A stretch of DNA of 64,000 bases from Streptomyces pseudovenezuelae (GCF_001513955.1 NZ_KQ948146.1:346476-410475); one strand, 5' to 3'; positions 7,496 to 16,710 are shown, counted from the first letter of the stretch. Notes: generated from the sequence alone by a model not told the origin. Program-made: numbers and translations.

Positions 7496-10456
7496 TCAGA
7501 CGGTCGGCCGGTGGTCCGCTCCGCCGAGTGCGCGCGACAGTGCCGCCCTGGAGGGGATGTCGAGCTTGCGGTAGACGCGGCCGAGGTGGGCTTCGACCGT
7601 CCTGGCGCTGACGAAGAGCTGCTCCGCGATCTCCTTGGTGCGTTTGCCCCCTGCCGCCAGTTCCGCGATCTCCCGCTCTCGCTCGGTGAGAAGGGCCACC
7701 GCCGCCCGGGCGCTCGCCTCCTGCGCCGTGGCGACCGCCGCACCGGTGGCCGTGCGGGACGTGGGCAGAAGGCTCCTGACTCTCGCCGCCTCCTCCAGGA
7801 TGCGCTGCGCTCCGCAACTCCGAGCCGCCTTTCCCGCCCTGTCGAGCCACTCCAGCGCCTGCTCGATGCCGTGGGCCGCGTGCACCGAAGGCACCCCGGT
7901 CACCAGGGTCCAGGCGTGTTCCACCGGCAGGCCAGCTCGGCGGAACGACTCCGCGACCTCGTGGAACAGCCCTGCCGCCAGGCGGTGTTCGCCTTCGGCG
8001 GCGTGGAGCTCGGCCCGGGCCCTGCGCACGTGCTGTTGTTGCAGCGGCAGCCCCAGCTGTTCGGCCACGGCCTCCCCCGTCGTGGCCCACTCGCGTGCGG
8101 CGTCGCGGTCACCGCAGCGCAGGGCCGCCACGGAGGCGAGGGCCAGGAGGGAAGGCTGCCAGGCCCGCGGCAGCCGGTGCAGCTGCGGACCGCCCTCCTC
8201 GACGAGGGTGCGCAGACAGCCTTCCGGGTCCCCGGCGAGGAACTGGGCCTGGGCGCGCAGGCCGACCGCCACGGCTGCCCGCCAGCCCTGTTTGCGCAGG
8301 GCGAGGGAGAGCCCCTCCCCGGCGAGTTCGAGCAGCCTGTCGGTGTCCCGGCGTGGCCGGGTCCACAGCAGTCCCGTCGCTCTGAGGACCAGGGCGACTC
8401 CGGCGGCTTCGTCGACCCCGCTCATCCGGGCGAGCCGATGGGCCTCCTCGGCGCGGTGGCAGAGCGTCTCCAGACGCCCCGTCAGCTGGTCGAGGTGGCA
8501 CAGGGCCACCAGCTGGTTGATCCGGATGAACCTCCGGGTGGCACCGGTGGTCGCCTGCAGTCCTCGTTCCAGATGGCGGTAGGCGTCATGGAAGCGCTCC
8601 TGGAACAACTCCGCGCAGCCGAGCATCGCCAGGACGTCGGGCATGGTGACGGCGGCGGAGTCCGGCAGGGCGTCCACGATCCGCGCGCACTCGGTGACCT
8701 CGGCGACGGCCTCGGGCAGCAGCCCGAGCTGGGTGTCGCCGAGGGCACCCAGGGCCCGCAGGTAGGGCACCGCCGGGCCGGCGGTGCCGGCGGCCTCGGC
8801 CGCCTCCCGGACCACCTCACGTGCCTCGCCGTACGTGCCCCGGAACAACTGCACTCGCCCGTACGCGGTGATCAGTTCGGCCGCCGGCGCCGGCAGCGGG
8901 ACCGGCAGGGGGCGGGGTACGAGGTCGAGTGCCGTCCGGACCACCGCGTCGGCCTCCTGGTGACGGCCCAGCAACCGCTCCAGCTCCGCGCAGACGGCGT
9001 AGGCGCTCAGTAGCAGGTCCCCGGAGAGATCCGACTGGTGCCGGAGCAACTCGTGCACCAGGGACCGTGCCTCCTGCAGGCGGCCCACGGCGGCGAGGGC
9101 CCGGCAGTGGTCGAGCACCAGGACGACCCGGGAGGCGCTGATCCGCTCTCCGGCGGGCAGCTGGTCCAGCGCCAGGCGCAGCCAACGGGCAGCGGTGGCC
9201 GGGGACTTGGCCATCGCCTCCGCCGCGCCGTCGACCAGCGCCTGCCGGACCTGAGCGCTGCCGGCGCCCACCAGGTGCTCGGCCTGCCGGGCCCGCTGAA
9301 GCGCCGAGGCCCCTCGTGCGGTGAGCAGTTCCATGGCCCGTCCGTGAGCGGTGACGCGCAGGGCCGGCGACGCGTGTTCCAGGGCGACGTGGCCGAGTAC
9401 CGGGTGCCGAAAGGCGTAGCCGCCGCCCCAGGGCAGCGGCCGGATCAGGTCCGCTTCGACGAGTTCGGTGAACGCTCCGAGGGTCCGTTCCAGACCGAGA
9501 CCGGAGACTTCGGCGACGTCGTCCGGCAGGAAGGGATCGCCGAGAACGGCGGCGACCTGGACCGAGTGCGCGGCGTCAGCGCTGAGCGAGTCCAGCTCGG
9601 TGACGACGGAGACGGCCTCCCGGAGCATGCCGTCCCGGTCCGGACCGGCGCTGAGCGGCCACTCGTCCGGGTCCCAGCGCGCCGCGAGCAGGATGCGCAG
9701 CATCCGCGGGTTGCCGCCGGAAGCAGCGTGCAACTGCTCGGCGTAGGTGCCGTCGACCAGGGGTGCCTCCGCGGCGCGCCACTCGGTGTACGCGTGGCGG
9801 GAGACGGCGTGCGGGGAGAGGGTGTCGGTGGGGGATCCCGGGTGTCCGAGCAGGGTGGATATCGCCCGGAGGTCCAGGGGGGAGGGGGTCAGGCAGACGA
9901 CCGACCCGGTCTCCGCTCCGTGTTCGAGGGCTTCTCTCAGCACTGGGCCGGTCTGCCGCGGGCGGTGCGCCAGCGCGAGGACGAACGGGCCGGGCGGGGG
10001 TGTCCGCACAAGTTGCGCGATCAGCCTCGCGGACTGGTCGTCGCACAGGTGCACGTTGTCGAGGACGAGCACGCCGCCGCGCCGCGCCGCCCAGCGCCCC
10101 AGCACGCTCCGCACCCCGGCATCCGGCTCCCGGGCGATCGAGGAATCCGGCACCTCCAGGGCATCCACCACTTCGGTGATGATCTGGCCGGGTCGTGTCG
10201 CACCGCGCGCGGCATGGGCTCGCGCCACCCGTGCCCCTGCCGCGCCGGCCCGCTCGGCGAGCAGACCCAGCAGGGCGGTCTTTCCGATCCCCGGCTCTCC
10301 AGCGACCTCCAGGACCACTCCCCGGCCGTCGGCCAGCCCCTCGACGACCGCGGAAAGGCACTCGATCTGCGTCTGTCTGCCGACGAGCACGGCGCCGTTC
10401 CCATGGGCCTGATCCTTGGGAGGCAAGTGGCCCTCCCCCTTCCCATGGACGAGCAC
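7496..10456 (-). CDS. LAL-type ATPase/LuxR transcriptional regulator
   Basis: A large regulator (986 residues from the preferred GTG) with an amino-terminal AAA/STAND-like ATPase: Walker A GEPGIGKTALLG at about residues 53-64 and Walker B VLVLDNVHL further on. A long helical TPR-like middle follows, then a C-terminal LuxR helix-turn-helix (ERIEAEL-type pattern EREIAELAAGGKRTKEIA, then VSARTVEAHLGRVYRKL). Size and order match the LAL family, which usually activates carbohydrate, antibiotic or phosphate genes in Streptomyces. The GTG at 10456 has AGGTGG eight bases upstream; the frame stays open to 10603. It is convergent with the CHAT cassette, with 71 bases between stops. Target unknown. Confidence 0.88.
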   Translation of the reverse strand: MLVHGKGEGHLPPKDQAHGNGAVLVGRQTQIECLSAVVEGLADGRGVVLEVAGEPGIGKTALLGLLAERAGAAGARVARAHAARGATRPGQIITEVVDALEVPDSSIAREPDAGVRSVLGRWAARRGGVLVLDNVHLCDDQSARLIAQLVRTPPPGPFVLALAHRPRQTGPVLREALEHGAETGSVVCLTPSPLDLRAISTLLGHPGSPTDTLSPHAVSRHAYTEWRAAEAPLVDGTYAEQLHAASGGNPRMLRILLAARWDPDEWPLSAGPDRDGMLREAVSVVTELDSLSADAAHSVQVAAVLGDPFLPDDVAEVSGLGLERTLGAFTELVEADLIRPLPWGGGYAFRHPVLGHVALEHASPALRVTAHGRAMELLTARGASALQRARQAEHLVGAGSAQVRQALVDGAAEAMAKSPATAARWLRLALDQLPAGERISASRVVLVLDHCRALAAVGRLQEARSLVHELLRHQSDLSGDLLLSAYAVCAELERLLGRHQEADAVVRTALDLVPRPLPVPLPAPAAELITAYGRVQLFRGTYGEAREVVREAAEAAGTAGPAVPYLRALGALGDTQLGLLPEAVAEVTECARIVDALPDSAAVTMPDVLAMLGCAELFQERFHDAYRHLERGLQATTGATRRFIRINQLVALCHLDQLTGRLETLCHRAEEAHRLARMSGVDEAAGVALVLRATGLLWTRPRRDTDRLLELAGEGLSLALRKQGWRAAVAVGLRAQAQFLAGDPEGCLRTLVEEGGPQLHRLPRAWQPSLLALASVAALRCGDRDAAREWATTGEAVAEQLGLPLQQQHVRRARAELHAAEGEHRLAAGLFHEVAESFRRAGLPVEHAWTLVTGVPSVHAAHGIEQALEWLDRAGKAARSCGAQRILEEAARVRSLLPTSRTATGAAVATAQEASARAAVALLTEREREIAELAAGGKRTKEIAEQLFVSARTVEAHLGRVYRKLDIPSRAALSRALGGADHRPTV

Positions 10457-10601
10457 CCGAAACGACCACCTGTTAATGGTCAATTCGGATATTAGGCCAT
10501 CCCGTCGGCCGACTCGCGCCCCGTGCCGGCCGGTGAACCTACGTACTCGATCAGGTAGTTCTACGAACGCCTTCGGCGATCGGCGTGGGGAGACTCGCCT
10601 C

Positions 10602-10856
10602 ATGAGCTTCCGGCGGGCAGCGAACCCCGTCCGGTCGACAGAGCCCAGCCGAACACGGGAGAGTCATCCGTTGGTTTCCAAGATTCGTGTCCTTCTGGGC
10701 ATGCTCGTGCTGCTGGCGCTGGCCATCGGAGCCATCGCCCTGCTCGCATCGGCGGGCGCCGCTGCCATCTGGTTCACGATCGTCCCGCTCGGCATCCTCT
10801 TCATGGGCGCCTCCCTCCTCCGGTCGTTCGGATGGTTCGACAAGAGGAGCCGGTGA
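10602..10856 (+). CDS. small membrane protein, 84 residues
   Basis: The reading frame from ATG 10602 (GGGGAGA about ten bases upstream) gives a short basic lead, then two hydrophobic segments (LLGMLVLLALAIGAIALLASAG and AIWFTIVPLGILFMGASLL), and ends FGWFDKRSR. A TTG at 10671 with GGGAGAG before it would give a 61-residue version beginning MVSKIRVLLG and may be the true start. It is divergent from the LAL regulator and shares that promoter region. Probably an integral membrane peptide; no function recognised. Confidence 0.6.
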   Translation: MSFRRAANPVRSTEPSRTRESHPLVSKIRVLLGMLVLLALAIGAIALLASAGAAAIWFTIVPLGILFMGASLLRSFGWFDKRSR

Positions 10857-10884
10857 GCGCCGCCGTGCCGCGCGTCCCCGCGGC

Positions 10885-11850
10885 TCAGCGCACCCTCCCC
10901 CGCGGTTTCAACGGCAGCGGCGGCAGTTCCGGGGCAGGCAGTGGCGCACCGTCGTACCCCTTCACCTCACCGAAGCGGGACCCCGTCATCCAGTCCTGGC
11001 GGGCCTGCTCGATCTCCTGCTGGGAGCGCCCGATCCAGTTCCAGAACATCACCAGCTCCTCCTCGAACGGCTCGCCGCCCAGGAGCATCAGGCCCGCGTC
11101 CGAGTCGGCGCGCAGCGGGAGTTCGGTGCGGCCGCAGCCGAGGTAGAGCATCGAGCCGGGCAGCACCGGCACTCCGTCGACGTGGGCCTCGCCGGACATG
11201 GACAGCACGGCGTACTCGAAGTCCGGTTCCAGCGGCAGGCGTACGTCCGTGCCGCGGGCCAGGCTCAGGTCGGCGCCGACGATGGGGGTGTACGCCGTTC
11301 CGGGTGAGCGCGCGCCGTCGAGCTCGCCCAGGATGAGCGTGGCCGTCAGGCCCGGGGCCGTGATCTGGGGCAGCCCGGTGTGGTGCTCGAAGTGCGGGTC
11401 GGTGTGGCGGTCGCCGTCCGGGAGGGCGACCCAGAGCTGGGCGCCGTGCAGGAACCGGGCGTGCGCCTTCGGGCTCTCCTCGGAGTGGCTGATCGCGCGG
11501 CCGGAGGTCATCAGGCCCAGCTCGCGGGGGCGGATCGTCTGCAGGCTGCCGGTGGAGTCCCGGTGCAGGACCTCGCCCTGGTGCAGCCAGCTCACCGTCT
11601 GCAGGCCCATGTGCGGGTGCGGGGGCACCTGCATGCCCGGCTCGTCGGCGATGTCGTCGGGGCCGTAGTGGTCGACGAAGCACCAGGCGCCGACCATACG
11701 GCGGCCCAGGTTGGGCAGCAGCCGGCGCACCTCGCTGGACTCGCCCAGCTTCACGCGGCGGGGGCTGAGGAGTTCACGCACGGGTTCCGCCACCACGAAG
11801 CCGCGGCCGCCGCACAGAGCGGGAACCGCCTGGCGATCAAGATTGCTCAT
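10885..11850 (-). CDS. pirin family protein
   Basis: A 321-residue two-cupin protein. The amino domain carries the pirin metal motif region PHPHMGLQTVSWLHQG and HRDSTGS, followed by SEESPKAH, which supplies the usual His/His/His/Glu iron ligands. The C-terminal part is the pirin C-terminal domain, ending LPPLPLKPRGRVR. Pirins bind iron or copper and act as quercetinase-like enzymes or redox sensors; the role here is unassigned. The ATG at 11850 (MSNLDRQAV) is preferred; an in-frame TTG lies nine bases upstream at 11859. It is divergent from a MarR pair, with direct repeats in between, so pirin may be under that regulator. Confidence 0.9.
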   Translation of the reverse strand: MSNLDRQAVPALCGGRGFVVAEPVRELLSPRRVKLGESSEVRRLLPNLGRRMVGAWCFVDHYGPDDIADEPGMQVPPHPHMGLQTVSWLHQGEVLHRDSTGSLQTIRPRELGLMTSGRAISHSEESPKAHARFLHGAQLWVALPDGDRHTDPHFEHHTGLPQITAPGLTATLILGELDGARSPGTAYTPIVGADLSLARGTDVRLPLEPDFEYAVLSMSGEAHVDGVPVLPGSMLYLGCGRTELPLRADSDAGLMLLGGEPFEEELVMFWNWIGRSQQEIEQARQDWMTGSRFGEVKGYDGAPLPAPELPPLPLKPRGRVR

Positions 11851-11945
11851 GTCGCCCAACCTAGCCCCGCGGAGCGTTTCCCGTCAGTCCGTCCCCCCGG
11901 GCTCCGGGGCGACGGACCGCGCACCGGGCTGTGACCGCGGGCAAA

Positions 11946-11972
11946 ATAGTAGCCATGGACATAGTAGCCATG
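11946..11972. promoter_or_regulatory. 12-bp direct repeat before the MarR pair
   Basis: ATAGTAGCCATG occurs twice, at 11946-11957 and 11961-11972, a 15-base period. TACTGT follows directly (11973-11978) and ends seven bases before the ATG of the MarR gene, which has no Shine-Dalgarno. This looks like a leaderless promoter covered by a repeated operator, suggesting autoregulation. The region is also the upstream space of the divergent pirin gene. Confidence 0.55.
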
Positions 11973-11985
11973 TACTGTATCGAGC

Positions 11986-12468
11986 ATGAGTACGGCATCC
12001 GAGGGCGCGACGCCCGGTTTCCTGGTCTGGCGACTGTCGATGAAGTGGCGGGTCGCGGTCGATCGCGCGGTGGCGCCGCTCGGCCTGACGCACGCCCAGT
12101 ACTCGCTGGTGGCCTCGCTGTACGGCATGCAGCGCGGCGGCGAACGCCCCAGCCAGCGGCGCCTCGCCGACCGGACCGGCCTCGAACCGCTCTACGTCTC
12201 CAAGCTGGCGCGCTCCCTGGAGAGCGCCGGGCTCCTGGAGCGCACTCGCGACCCGCGCGACCCGCGCGCGGTGCAACTGGCGCTCACCGAGGAGGGCCGC
12301 GAGCGGACCGGGCAGGCCATCGAGCTCGTCCAGGGTCTCCTGGAGCAGCTGCTGGCACCGCTCGGAGGCCTGGACAGCGCACGCACGCGGGAGTTCAGGC
12401 GTGAGCTGACGACTCTGCTCGACGCACCTCTCGACCCGACGCACGAGAACCTCAAGGAGCAGTCATGA
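11986..12468 (+). CDS. MarR family transcriptional regulator
   Basis: A 160-residue protein with the MarR winged helix: THAQYSLVASLYGM, then the recognition region SQRRLADRTGLEPLYVSKLARSLESAGLLER, then the wing RDPRDPRAVQLALTEEG. No ribosome site is seen, and a TACTGT hexamer ends seven bases before the ATG, so a leaderless message is likely. The last bases overlap the ATG of the next MarR-like gene, so the two are coupled. It probably controls itself and perhaps the divergent pirin gene through the direct repeat upstream. The effector is unknown. Confidence 0.88.
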   Translation: MSTASEGATPGFLVWRLSMKWRVAVDRAVAPLGLTHAQYSLVASLYGMQRGGERPSQRRLADRTGLEPLYVSKLARSLESAGLLERTRDPRDPRAVQLALTEEGRERTGQAIELVQGLLEQLLAPLGGLDSARTREFRRELTTLLDAPLDPTHENLKEQS

Positions 12469-12911
12469 CCACCGCCACTCCCGTCCTGAACCCCCGTGTC
12501 ATAGCCCTGGCCCACTACGCCGCCCGCGCGCTCCTGGAGAACGTCCTGGCCCGCCACGGCGTGACCTTCCAGCAGTCGGTCACGCTGCGCCTGGCCGCCG
12601 TGGCGGAGGGGCCGGTCGAGCGTGCCCGCATCGTCGAGGACGTCGTCGGCGCGCTGAAGATCGATCCGCCTCAGGCGCATTCCGTGGTCGACGAGCTGAT
12701 CTCCACAGGGCTGGTGGCTCCTCAGGGGGCGTCCCAGGTGCGGATCACGGACGCCGGCCGGGAGCTGTTCGAGACGACGTCCGCCGAGACCGCCCCCATC
12801 AGCGCCCGGGTCTACGCCGGCATCCCGACCGAGGACCTCGAGGTCGCCGGACGTGTACTGAGCCTCATCACCGAGCGGGCCGACGCGGAGCTCGCCGCCC
12901 TGCCCCGGTAG
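12465..12911 (+). CDS. MarR-like winged-helix protein, second of a pair
   Basis: A 148-residue protein starting MTTATPVLNPRVIALAHYAARAL. The central GPVERARIVEDVVGALKIDPPQAHSVVDELISTGLV and the wing QVRITDAGRELF form a winged helix like MarR, but with a shortened dimer region. The start codon sits inside the end of the preceding MarR gene (ATGA overlap), so the two are made together and could form a heterodimer; this is inference. It is convergent with the PepSY protein gene downstream. Confidence 0.78.
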   Translation: MTTATPVLNPRVIALAHYAARALLENVLARHGVTFQQSVTLRLAAVAEGPVERARIVEDVVGALKIDPPQAHSVVDELISTGLVAPQGASQVRITDAGRELFETTSAETAPISARVYAGIPTEDLEVAGRVLSLITERADAELAALPR

Positions 12912-12935
12912 GGGTTGGGGAAGCAGCCGGTCGTC

Positions 12936-14330
12936 TCAGGCCGTCGTGCCGCTCCTCCCCCGCCGGTGCGCGATCTCGCCGAGGATCACGTCGGCGGCGA
13001 TGAAGCCGGCCAGCGGAATGCCGAGCAGCGGCACGAAGTAGCCGAGGACGGCGATCAGGACCACGCCGGGCACCAGGATCTGCGGCGGGACCTGCTGCCA
13101 GGCGCCGCGCGGGATCGGCCGGCCGAAGGCGGAGCCCCGGCCGCGCTGCCACCACATGCGGTAGCCCCACACGATCAGCAGGACCAGCGACAGCGCGAGG
13201 AGCATCAGGACGAGCTGGTTGACCAGCCCGAACAGGACGCCGGTGTGCAGGTCGATGCCCCAGCGGGTCAGCTTGGCGAGCAGCGGGTAGTCCGCGAACC
13301 GCACCGTGTCGGTGACCTCGCCTGCGGTCGGGTCCACGGCGACCGAGTCCTGCTTCTCGGGCCAGCTGCGCTGCACCTGCCGTACGACATAGGCCGACGA
13401 CGCGTCGGCGGGCGGCACGATCTCGACGGGGTCGCCGAGACCTTCGGCGCGGGCCGCGGCCAGCACCTTGTCGAGACCGACGCCGTGCTCGGCGTCCCCG
13501 GCCGAGGCGGACGCGCCGTGACCCGCGTGGTCGCCGCCCGCGGCCGCGGAGACGGACGGCGTGGACTGGCCCAGCGAGGTGCGCAGTTCGTCGATGTTGG
13601 CGCCGGCGTACGTCGACCAGGTCAGTCCGGTCGCCGACAGGAAGAAGAAGCCGGCCGCGGCCCACACGCCGACGCTGCCGTGCAGTCCCAGCGTGCGACG
13701 GCGCCCGCTGGTGCCGCGGACCTTGCGCAGGGCCCGGCGGCGGGAGAACCACAGCACGATGCCGCCTCCCGCGATCACCCACAGCCAGCTCGCGGCGAAC
13801 TCGCTGTACAGGCGGCCGTTCTCGCCGAGGTGCAGATCGCGGTGGAACTCGTCGATCCAGGTCCGCAGCGGCAGCGCGCCGGTCGAGCCGTACTGCTCCA
13901 GCGTGCCGCGGACCTTCCCGGTGTACGGGTCGACGAACACGGCGAGGGTGTGGTTCGGGTCGACTCCCTTCACGCCGGACAGCAGCACCCGGGTCGTGGC
14001 GTCGGCCGCGGGCGAGGGACGGATCGCCGAGACCGTGCCCTCGGGGTGCGCCTTGCGGGCGGCGTCCACCTGCTCGGAGACGGGCAGCTTGCGGTCGCCG
14101 ACGGCGGCGACGGTCATCTCGTCCCGGTAGGCGATCTTCTCGGCCTGGAAGGCACCCGCGTACAGGAACCCGGTGACGGCGGCGACGAGGAGGAAGGGCG
14201 CCACGAACACACCGGCGTAGAAGTGCAGTCGCAGCACGAGCGGGCGCAGCGGGGCCCATCTGCTGGGGGCCGGCGCGGGGGCGGCCGGTTGAGGGACCTC
14301 GTCCTTGGTGGTCGAGGGGGCGATGGACAT
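12936..14330 (-). CDS. PepSY-associated transmembrane protein
   Basis: A 464-residue membrane protein starting MSIAPSTTKDEVPQP, with GGAGAAG upstream. Membrane segments include HFYAGVFVAPFLLVAAVTGF near residue 37, a central pair (WLWVIAGGGIVLWF and AAAGFFFLSATGLTW), and a C-terminal group (LVLMLLALSLVLLIVWGYRM and GVVLIAVLGYFVPLLGIPL). The extracytoplasmic loops carry two PepSY-like stretches (AVFVDPYTGKVRGTL and SVAVDPTAGEVTDTV). A His-rich patch, GGDHAGHGAS, lies in the loop after residue 270. This is the PiuB/PepSY_TM architecture linked in other bacteria to reductive iron or copper uptake. No metal-regulator box is visible upstream. Convergent with the MarR pair. Confidence 0.88.
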   Translation of the reverse strand: MSIAPSTTKDEVPQPAAPAPAPSRWAPLRPLVLRLHFYAGVFVAPFLLVAAVTGFLYAGAFQAEKIAYRDEMTVAAVGDRKLPVSEQVDAARKAHPEGTVSAIRPSPAADATTRVLLSGVKGVDPNHTLAVFVDPYTGKVRGTLEQYGSTGALPLRTWIDEFHRDLHLGENGRLYSEFAASWLWVIAGGGIVLWFSRRRALRKVRGTSGRRRTLGLHGSVGVWAAAGFFFLSATGLTWSTYAGANIDELRTSLGQSTPSVSAAAGGDHAGHGASASAGDAEHGVGLDKVLAAARAEGLGDPVEIVPPADASSAYVVRQVQRSWPEKQDSVAVDPTAGEVTDTVRFADYPLLAKLTRWGIDLHTGVLFGLVNQLVLMLLALSLVLLIVWGYRMWWQRGRGSAFGRPIPRGAWQQVPPQILVPGVVLIAVLGYFVPLLGIPLAGFIAADVILGEIAHRRGRSGTTA

Positions 14331-14448
14331 CGGCGGCTTCTCCGGGGGCTGGGGACGGTGACGGTCCAGTAGTCGGAGGACGGGGGCGTCGAGTTCCCGG
14401 GCCCCGAAGTGACCTGCATCACAAGGCGCTCCATGGCATCCTGGCGCG

Positions 14449-15096
14449 ATGGCAACTCCGAGTCATCGCGCGCCCCTTGCCGAGCTGGTCGAGCAACTCC
14501 TGGACACGGACGGTCCGCTGCCGATCGTGACGGCCGGCGAGCCGGTCCTGCGAGCCGGTACCGAGCGCTACGACGGCCAGCTGGACGCAGCGCTGCTGTC
14601 CCGTTTCGTCGAGGCACTGCGTCTGACCATGCACGCGGCGCCGGGCGTGGGACTGGCCGCCCCGCAGGTGGGGGTGCCGCTGCGTATCGCGGTGATCGAG
14701 GACCCGGCGCCCGTACCGGAGGAGGTACGGCTGGCGCGTGGGCGGGTGCCGCAACCGTTCCGGGTCCTGGTCAATCCGGCGTACGAGCCGGTCGGCGCCG
14801 GACGGGTGGCGTTCTTCGAGGGGTGTCTGAGCGTGCCGGGGTGGCAGGCCGTGGTGGCGCGGCCCGCCGAGGTCCGGCTGAGGTGCGAGGACGAGCACGG
14901 CCGCGCGGTCGACGAGGTGTTCGGCGGCTGGCCAGCGCGGATCGTCCAGCACGAGACGGACCACCTCGACGGCGCGCTCTACCTCGACCGCGCCGAGCTG
15001 CGCTCGCTGTCCTCGAACCAGACGGTGGCCGAGCGCTGGACGCAGCCGACGCCGGAGCGGGCGGCCGCGTCCCTCGGCTTCGAGCTGCCGGGCTGA
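14449..15096 (+). CDS. def: peptide deformylase
   Basis: A 215-residue enzyme that removes the formyl group from nascent protein N-termini. All three signature motifs are present: GVGLAAPQVG at residues 67-75, EGCLSVPG with the metal-binding Cys126, and QHETDHLDG with His168, catalytic Glu169 and His172. It has about 25 extra residues at the amino end relative to short deformylases, which is usual for one of the several Streptomyces paralogues. No clear Shine-Dalgarno precedes the ATG. It stands alone, divergent from the PepSY gene. Confidence 0.95.
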   Translation: MATPSHRAPLAELVEQLLDTDGPLPIVTAGEPVLRAGTERYDGQLDAALLSRFVEALRLTMHAAPGVGLAAPQVGVPLRIAVIEDPAPVPEEVRLARGRVPQPFRVLVNPAYEPVGAGRVAFFEGCLSVPGWQAVVARPAEVRLRCEDEHGRAVDEVFGGWPARIVQHETDHLDGALYLDRAELRSLSSNQTVAERWTQPTPERAAASLGFELPG

Positions 15097-15279
15097 CGGG
15101 TCGGCGGGCCGAGGAGGTGGCGGGCGGCAGCGTGGGGGTGCCGGGATCCCGCGAGGCGGCCACGGTACGGAAGCCGGCCGCACACTCCCCCGCGCCCTCT
15201 GCCCGGCGCCGAGCGCCCACCGGCGACGCCCGTGCCGGGGACGGCCCGCGATCCGCCCGCCCCGCCCCCGTGCCGTCCG

Positions 15280-16710
15280 TCAGTTGTCCCGGTACGCCTC
15301 CAGCAGCCGCAGCCACACCTCGCTGATCGTCGGGTACGACGGGACCGCGTGCCACAGCCTGCTGATCGGGACCTGCCCGGCGACCGCGATCGTGGCGGAG
15401 TGGATCAGTTCGCCGACGCCGGGCCCGACGAAGGTGACGCCGAGGAGGATCTCGCGTTCCATGTCGACGACCATGCGGGCGCGGCCGCGGTAGCCGTCGC
15501 CGTAGAGGCCGGCGCCCGACACCGAGGCGAGGTCGTAGTCGACCGCGCGGACCCGGTGACCCGCCTGCTCGGCCTCCGCGAGGGAGAGACCGACGGAGGC
15601 CGCCTCCGGGTCGGTGAAGACGACCTGGGGCACCGCGTCATGGTCGGCGGTCGCCGCGTGGGCGCCCCAGGCGTCGGCCTGGACCGCGGAGCCGGAGGCC
15701 CGTGCGGAGATGGCGGCGCCGGCGATGCGGGCCTGGTACTTGCCCTGGTGGGTGAGGAGCGCTCGGTGGTTGACGTCGCCGACCGCGTAGAGCCAGTCGC
15801 TGCCGGTCACGCGGAGGCTGTCGTCGACCTCCAGCCAGCTGCCGGGCTCCCGGTCGACGGTGTCCAGGCCGATGTCGTCGGTGCGGGGGGCGCGGCCGGT
15901 GGCGAAGAGGATCTCGTCGGCCTCGATGCGGTCGCCGGTGTCGGTGACGACCACGACCGTGCCGTTCTCGCGGGTGACCGACCGGACCGAGGTGCCGGTG
16001 CGGACGCTGACGCCCGCCTCGGTGAGCGCCTCGGCGACGAGTTCGCCCGCGAACGGCTCCATGCGGTTGAGCAGGCCCTTCCCGCGTACCAGGAGGGTCA
16101 CCTGCGAGCCGAGGGCCTGCCAGGCCGTGGCCATCTCGGTGGCCACCACTCCCCCGCCGACCACGACGAGACGGCCCGGTGCGGCCTTGGCGCTGGTGGC
16201 CTCGCGGCTGGTCCAGGGCTTGACCTCGTCGAGCCCCGGCAGATCGGGCAGCACCGCCCGGGTGCCGGTGCAGACGGCCACGGCGTGCCGGGCGGTCAGC
16301 ACCTTCCGCACGCCGTCGGGCCCGGTGACCGTCACGGTGCGTTCCCCGCTGAGGCGGCCGTGACCGCGGTGGAGGTCGGCGCCGATGCTCTCCAGCCAGC
16401 CGACCTGGCCGTCGTCCTTCCAGTCCGAGGTGAAATAGTCCCGGCGGGCGAGGACCGCGGCTGCGTCGAGGGGGCCCTGCACCACGGCGCTCAGGCCGGG
16501 CAGGCGGCGCGCGTCCGCCTGGGCGATCACCGGCCGCAGCAGGGCCTTGCTGGGCATGCACGCCCAGTACGAACACTCTCCGCCGACCAGTTCGCTCTCC
16601 ACGACCGCGGTGGAGAGGCCGGCCGCGCGGGTGCGGTCGGCCACGTTCTCCCCCACGGGCCCGGCACCGAGCACCACGACGTCGTAGGCGATGTTTTCCG
16701 TTTCCGTCAT
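15280..16710 (-). CDS. NAD(P)/FAD-dependent disulfide oxidoreductase
   Basis: A 476-residue class I flavin disulfide reductase. The amino end has the FAD motif VVVLGAGPVGENVA, then the redox pair in GGECSYWACMPSK (Cys46 and Cys51, the CxxxxC spacing). A second Rossmann motif, VVVGGGVVATEMA, binds NAD(P)H, and the second FAD motif ends YAVGDVNHRALL. The C-terminal dimer domain carries HAVPSYPTISEVW, the usual His and Glu near the active site. The SYWAC variant resembles the mercuric/dihydrolipoyl reductase-like group of actinobacteria rather than a true E3. It is divergent from a thioredoxin gene, so a thiol-redox role is plausible; the substrate is unknown. Confidence 0.9.
   Translation of the reverse strand: MTETENIAYDVVVLGAGPVGENVADRTRAAGLSTAVVESELVGGECSYWACMPSKALLRPVIAQADARRLPGLSAVVQGPLDAAAVLARRDYFTSDWKDDGQVGWLESIGADLHRGHGRLSGERTVTVTGPDGVRKVLTARHAVAVCTGTRAVLPDLPGLDEVKPWTSREATSAKAAPGRLVVVGGGVVATEMATAWQALGSQVTLLVRGKGLLNRMEPFAGELVAEALTEAGVSVRTGTSVRSVTRENGTVVVVTDTGDRIEADEILFATGRAPRTDDIGLDTVDREPGSWLEVDDSLRVTGSDWLYAVGDVNHRALLTHQGKYQARIAGAAISARASGSAVQADAWGAHAATADHDAVPQVVFTDPEAASVGLSLAEAEQAGHRVRAVDYDLASVSGAGLYGDGYRGRARMVVDMEREILLGVTFVGPGVGELIHSATIAVAGQVPISRLWHAVPSYPTISEVWLRLLEAYRDN

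Noticed and set aside
7496..10456. LAL regulator as marker of an antibiotic gene cluster
   Set aside because: No polyketide, peptide or terpene synthase gene is present nearby.
15097..15279. Terminator between deformylase and the disulfide reductase
   Set aside because: GGACGGC and GCCGTCC are complementary but separated by a long unstructured loop, so support is too weak.
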